Positions 7,104 through 10,346 of a stretch of DNA of 10,346 bases are shown here, one piece after another. This stretch comes from an uncultured Clostridia bacterium. GTDB taxonomy: Bacteria; Bacillota; Clostridia; Christensenellales; Borkfalkiaceae. Made by a program: the position numbers and the translations under genes. The stretch spans positions 1-10,346 of the forward strand of contig CAMOXE010000111.1 in NCBI GenBank assembly GCA_946628865.1, in the 5' to 3' direction. Positions within the stretch are counted from its first letter, which is position 1, and each line of letters begins with the position of its first letter. The notes under the pieces were generated by a model. That model made no database searches and was not told the origin of the DNA. It saw only the letters and a program-made list of their open reading frames with translations.

Positions 7104-8288
7104 CTATTTAGTCAATCTTTTGTCTTTTAAAACTATTCCGCGGCGGACTTTGTCGTCGCCGTGCTTGTCCTTTATCTCCATCACCGTTTTCATAAGCCGA
7201 AGTTTTTTATCGTAATCGCCGCCGAAAACGTCTATCTGTTCGTCTTTCGTAAAGTCTGACACCGAAACACCTAAACTCCTTACCGTCGTGGTCCAATCGA
7301 CGTTCTTTTTCAAAATCTCGAACGCTTTTTCGTAAAAATCGTCCGCAAGCACCGTCGGGCGCTTTAATTTTCCCTGCCTCGAATACCACTCGAGGTTGGC
7401 GTTCCTGACCGACAGCGTGAGCGTCGTAGCCTTGCCTACGTCGCTTAAAACAAGCCTTTCGGCAACGCTTTCGCAAAGCGAAGTGAGCATCACCGCGGCG
7501 TCGTCGTCATCTCTTAAATCGCGATAGCACGTCACGCTGTTTCCGACGGACTTTATCTCTTCCGCGTCCTTTGCCGCTACGACCGGCGAGTCGTCAAGCC
7601 CCGCCGCATACCGCCATAACGTCTCTCCCGCTTTTCCGAGATATGACGATATATAACCAAAATCCGTCATGGCAAGATCGCCTATCGTCGTTATCCCGAT
7701 CTTTTTAAGTTTTGCAACCGTGGATTTGCCTGCGTAAAGCAGATCGCCCAGCGGCAGTTTCCACACCTTTTGTTTGTAATTTTCTCCGGTAATTACGGTA
7801 GTGCCGTCCGGCTTTTTCATGTCCGAACCGAGTTTTGCGAAAGCCTTGTTAAAACTTACGCCTACCGAAACGGTCAAATCGAGTTCTCGTTTTACGGTTT
7901 CGCGTATTTCGTCGGCAATTTTTTTGCCGTCGCCGAAAACCGTGCTATGGCTTACGTCGAGCCAAGCCTCGTCGATACCGAAAGACTCTAAAACGTCGGT
8001 ATATCTTAAATAAATCGCCTTTGCCTTTTTGCTCCAATACTCGTATTTTTTGTGATCGGCCTCTACGAACACTATATCCGGACAAAGTTTCCGAGCCTCG
8101 TTTTTAGTCATGCCCGTCTTAACGCCCGCGTCTTTAGCCGGTTGGTTTTTGGCAAGCACCACGCCGCGTCTGTCGTCCTCCGTACCGCATACCGCCATAC
8201 GTTTTAATTTCAGTTCGGGCGCATATTTACACTCGACGCTTGCGTAAAAATTATTAAGATCAACGTGAAGAATCGTCCGATTTTCCAT
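7104..8288 (-). CDS. dinB: Y-family DNA polymerase (DinB/Pol IV type)
   Basis: This is a translesion DNA polymerase that inserts nucleotides opposite damaged bases. The 394-residue protein starts MENRTILHVDLNNFYASVE, with first metal ligand D10 and likely steric-gate residue Y15. The second catalytic pair D106/E107 is in ESFGIDEAWLDVS. The SVGVSFNKAFAKLGSDMKKP segment near 141 and the helix-hairpin region IGITTIGDLA near 197 are present. A clamp-binding-like motif QIDVF lies at 351-355, internal to the C-terminal tail as in many clostridial homologues. The ATG at 8286-8288 is chosen because the family N-terminus begins there and GGAAG lies 5 bases upstream. A reading frame continues 30 codons further up, but those residues (MRLRSRYAII...) are unlike the family and lie inside the preceding gene. 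It overlaps the end of that gene by 29 bp and leads directly into galT. No LexA-type operator was seen at the unit's promoter. Confidence 0.95.
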   Translation of the reverse strand: MENRTILHVDLNNFYASVECKYAPELKLKRMAVCGTEDDRRGVVLAKNQPAKDAGVKTGMTKNEARKLCPDIVFVEADHKKYEYWSKKAKAIYLRYTDVLESFGIDEAWLDVSHSTVFGDGKKIADEIRETVKRELDLTVSVGVSFNKAFAKLGSDMKKPDGTTVITGENYKQKVWKLPLGDLLYAGKSTVAKLKKIGITTIGDLAMTDFGYISSYLGKAGETLWRYAAGLDDSPVVAAKDAEEIKSVGNSVTCYRDLRDDDDAAVMLTSLCESVAERLVLSDVGKATTLTLSVRNANLEWYSRQGKLKRPTVLADDFYEKAFEILKKNVDWTTTVRSLGVSVSDFTKDEQIDVFGGDYDKKLRLMKTVMEIKDKHGDDKVRRGIVLKDKRLTK

Positions 8289-9207
8289 TTTTTCTTCCGC
8301 CGAATTTATCCTTAAAAAACTTTTCGACGGCGTCTCCCTTCTTGTATATATAATAGCATATCGCGAGCGTAAACGCAAATAAAATAGCCCAAATTATTAT
8401 TCCCCACCAAGTATTATACGGAATAATCCGTCCGCTGAACGAGTAAGAAGTAACGTAGACCGAAAGCAGCCTGGTTATGATTATCATTACCGAATAATAC
8501 CCCGCGCTCATCGACGATAACCCCGCCACGAAACACAATATATCGTCAGGGAAAAACGGAAAGATAAACATAAACGTCAAAACGACTTTATCCTTGTTTT
8601 TGACAACCTCAAGCCACTTATCGAGAGTTTCTTGTCCAACGAGCCAACCCGCAACCTTATACCCGAGCCGTCTGCCGATAAAGAACGCGACGAAAGACGC
8701 CGCGGTTATACCGATAAAACTGTACAAAGCGCCGAAAAAAGGTCCGAAGAGCGCTACGCCCGCGCCCGTGGTTATCATGCCCGGAATAGGCAACAGCACG
8801 ACTTGTAAAAATTGCAAGAGTATAAACGCGGGAATCGTAAACCTGCCGTAGGAGGAAACGAATTCCCTTAAATCTTCAACGCTGTCGACCTTGTCCCACA
8901 GTCCGGTAACGGACGTCAGATAAAAGAACGCGAGAAAACCCGCCGCAAGTCCCAAAAATATAAGCAGTAATTTATAAAAAATTTCGCGTTTTACCAAATA
9001 GAAAACCACGGACAGCACCGACGCCGCAGAAACGACGACTATATACGAAATGAGAAATATTTTTCTGTATTCGGCAATAAACGCGATGTTTGCGTCCGCG
9101 ATAAAAAGGATTCCGAATACGAGCGCCGCCGCCGTAAGCAAAGTTATCCATATTGCCGCCAAAACGTTATCCTTTATCTTTTTTCGATTGTTTATATCGT
9201 TTTCCAT
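8260..9207 (-). CDS. TVP38/TMEM64 (VTT-domain, DedA superfamily) membrane protein
   Basis: VTT-domain proteins are integral membrane proteins of the DedA superfamily, some of which are implicated in lipid transport; the substrate of this one is unknown. The 315-residue protein has about seven hydrophobic segments. The core VTT domain runs about residues 125-260. It contains the FG-PFFGALYSFIG...FFIGRRLG stretch (about 154-182) and FPFFPDDILCFVAGL (216-230), the family's FPxxPxD...AG motif. The C-terminal tail is charged and Lys-rich. The start ATG at 9205-9207 gives MENDINNRKK followed by the first membrane helix. A frame open further up to 9288 begins inside the nagA terminator hairpin and is rejected. 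No Shine-Dalgarno sequence is visible before 9207, so the start is less certain than the family. It heads a unit with dinB (29 bp overlap) and galT. Confidence 0.9.
   Translation of the reverse strand: MENDINNRKKIKDNVLAAIWITLLTAAALVFGILFIADANIAFIAEYRKIFLISYIVVVSAASVLSVVFYLVKREIFYKLLLIFLGLAAGFLAFFYLTSVTGLWDKVDSVEDLREFVSSYGRFTIPAFILLQFLQVVLLPIPGMITTGAGVALFGPFFGALYSFIGITAASFVAFFIGRRLGYKVAGWLVGQETLDKWLEVVKNKDKVVLTFMFIFPFFPDDILCFVAGLSSMSAGYYSVMIIITRLLSVYVTSYSFSGRIIPYNTWWGIIIWAILFAFTLAICYYIYKKGDAVEKFFKDKFGGRKNGKSDDSSR
8294..8298 (-). promoter_or_regulatory. Ribosome binding site deciding the dinB start
   Basis: GGAAG lies 5 bases before the ATG at 8286-8288, inside the last codons of the VTT gene. 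It supports the short start that gives the family N-terminus and argues against the 30-codon longer version. Confidence 0.65.
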
Positions 9208-9235
9208 ATATAATAGTATATTACGTCGAAGATTA

Positions 9236-9264
9236 ATTATATTTAGATTTTCGTATTTTTTAAA
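9236..9264 (-). promoter_or_regulatory. Possible promoter of the VTT-dinB-galT unit
   Basis: On the minus strand, TTTAAA (9264-9259, 4 of 6 to consensus) is followed by a 17-base spacer and a perfect TATAAT (9241-9236). Transcription would begin near 9229, about 22 bases before the ATG at 9207. The -35 overlaps the short U-run of the nagA terminator. The region is A/T-rich, so such matches arise easily. Its position right behind a terminator is the main support. Confidence 0.5.
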
Positions 9265-9290
9265 ACGATGCGCGTTTTTAACGCGCATCG
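9262..9290 (-). terminator. Intrinsic terminator after nagA
   Basis: A perfect 11-bp GC-rich stem (arms 9280-9290 and 9266-9276, CGATGCGCGTT) closes a 3-base loop and is followed on the minus strand by TTTTA. It begins 2 bases after the nagA TAG (9293-9295). The stem is strong although the U-run is short. Confidence 0.85.
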
Positions 9291-9292
9291 GG

Positions 9293-10346
9293 CTATTTTT
9301 TATATACGATTTTGCCCCCGACCATCGTGAGCGCTATTTCGTAATCTTCTTCAATCGCCGTAAAGTCCGCGCGTTTACCGACTTCTATACTTCCCCTTTC
9401 GCCGAACGCGCCGATGTTTTTTGCGGGATTTTCCGTAGCGAATTTAACCGCCGTTTCAAACGGCACGCCAACCCTTTCGACGAGATTTTTTATCGCGACG
9501 TTCATCTTTAAAACACTGCCCGCCAAAGTCCCGTCTTTAAGTCTCGCCTCTCCGTTTTTCACGAATACTTCCTGTCCGCCGAGTTCGGAAAGCCCGTCCG
9601 GCATACCCTTTGCCCGCATAGCGTCGGTTATAAGCGTGAACTTGTCCGACGGCTTATTTTTAATAACGAGTTTGATTGCGGGAACGCTGACGTGTATGCA
9701 ATCGCATATCATTTCGCAGTTCAGTTCGTCTATAAGCATTGCCGAACCGACCACGCCGACTTCTCTGTGATGAAGTCCCGTCTGCGCGTTATAAGTATGC
9801 GTAACGCTTTTAGCGCCGCTTTTTACCGCGTTTACGACGTCGTCGTATTTCGCGGCGGTATGACCTATCGACGCGACGACGCCTTCGGCATTAAGCGCGG
9901 CTATAAGTTCGTCGCCGCCGTTTTCTTCGGGCGCAAGCGTGACGATTTTTATGTTTCCGCCCGCAATCTTCTGATATTTATCGAACTGCGCTTTCGACGG
10001 ATTTACGACGTATTCGAGAGGTTGCGCGCCGACGTGTTTGGGAGATATAAACGGACCTTCTAAGTGAACGCCCAAAACTTCCGCTCCGCCGAATTCGCCT
10101 TTTTTAATCGCCTTAGCCGCGTTATCCAAGGCTTTTGAAATGTTTTCTTCGCTCTGCGTCATGGTCGTAGCCAAAAACGCCGTAGTCCCCTCTTTTGCGA
10201 GATATTCCGATATGGTTTCAAGCGCCTCGGGGGTCGCGTCCATCGCGTCCGCTCCGCCGGCGCCGTGGATATGTTCGTCTATAAACCCCGGAAGAAGTAT
10301 TCCGTCGAATTTACAAATCTCCTCTATCTCCCTTTCTCCCTCGCCG
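9293..10346 (-). CDS. nagA: N-acetylglucosamine-6-phosphate deacetylase (N-terminus cut by window edge)
   Basis: NagA removes acetate from GlcNAc-6-phosphate to give glucosamine-6-phosphate in amino-sugar catabolism and cell-wall recycling, in the cytoplasm. The frame is open to the right edge, giving 350 full codons of the usual 380-400, so about 30-50 N-terminal residues are missing. The ATG at 10243 is internal: upstream codons encode LLPGFIDEHIHGAGGADA, which contains the amidohydrolase HxH motif (H25/H27 counted from the first full codon). Further metal and catalytic residues are E96 in HLEGPF, H162 in GHTAA, H183 in THTYNAQ, and the catalytic aspartate D241 in LITDAM. All expected metal-site residues are present. 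The enzyme belongs to a transcript that ends at the hairpin directly after it; nagB or other partners would lie outside the window. Confidence 0.96.
   Translation of the reverse strand, partial: GEGEREIEEICKFDGILLPGFIDEHIHGAGGADAMDATPEALETISEYLAKEGTTAFLATTMTQSEENISKALDNAAKAIKKGEFGGAEVLGVHLEGPFISPKHVGAQPLEYVVNPSKAQFDKYQKIAGGNIKIVTLAPEENGGDELIAALNAEGVVASIGHTAAKYDDVVNAVKSGAKSVTHTYNAQTGLHHREVGVVGSAMLIDELNCEMICDCIHVSVPAIKLVIKNKPSDKFTLITDAMRAKGMPDGLSELGGQEVFVKNGEARLKDGTLAGSVLKMNVAIKNLVERVGVPFETAVKFATENPAKNIGAFGERGSIEVGKRADFTAIEEDYEIALTMVGGKIVYKK

Noticed and set aside
8289..8378. 30-codon N-terminal extension of the Y-family polymerase
   Set aside because: The family N-terminus begins at the ATG at 8286-8288, which has its own ribosome site; the extension is the shifted frame of the VTT gene's C-terminal codons.
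5561..10346. Idea that nagA and galT form one lacto-N-biose-type sugar pathway unit
   Set aside because: A strong terminator and two unrelated genes separate them, and no phosphorylase, epimerase or kinase is present.

Overview
The window is a compact stretch of about 10.3 kb in which every gene lies on the minus strand, so transcription runs from high to low coordinates. The gene families suggest an anaerobic Gram-positive-type bacterium of the Clostridia/Bacillota. The signs are a multi-subunit biotin-dependent Na+-pump decarboxylase with a separate small biotin carrier, the long type-2 GalT, a clostridial-style Y-family polymerase with an internal clamp motif, strong GGAGG-type ribosome binding sites, and short gaps between genes. 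This assignment is inference; no rRNA or other phylogenetic marker is present. No tRNA, rRNA, CRISPR array, insertion sequence or phage gene was seen, and no gene-free stretch exceeds 110 bases.

In transcription order (right to left): nagA (9293-10346, N-terminus cut by the window edge) ends in a perfect 11-bp hairpin terminator. A second unit starts immediately behind it with a TVP38/TMEM64-type membrane protein, overlaps a Y-family DNA polymerase by 29 bp, continues into galT, and ends in another hairpin terminator (5512-5539). Directly behind that terminator is a good extended -10 promoter (5480-5508). It drives five genes: an acyl-CoA-carboxyltransferase-like protein, an OadG-like small membrane subunit, a biotin carrier, the OadB-type Na+ pump subunit, and an OadA/5S-type carboxyltransferase. 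surE follows 75 bp later with no visible terminator between and is cut at its C-terminus by the left window edge.

The main biology is the 783-5450 operon. It holds two different carboxyltransferase types: one 12S/MmdA-like for acyl-CoA and one 5S/OadA-like for pyruvate/oxaloacetate. It also holds one biotin carrier, the membrane pump OadB and its gamma-like anchor, but no biotin carboxylase. In principle it could decarboxylate either a 2-oxoacid or an acyl-CoA with Na+ export, or move carboxyl groups between the two pools as transcarboxylase does. The acyl-CoA carboxyltransferase is divergent at positions that usually form the active site, which makes its role the least certain point in the window. 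The remaining genes are ordinary housekeeping: amino-sugar and galactose catabolism, translesion synthesis, and nucleotide/phosphate salvage.
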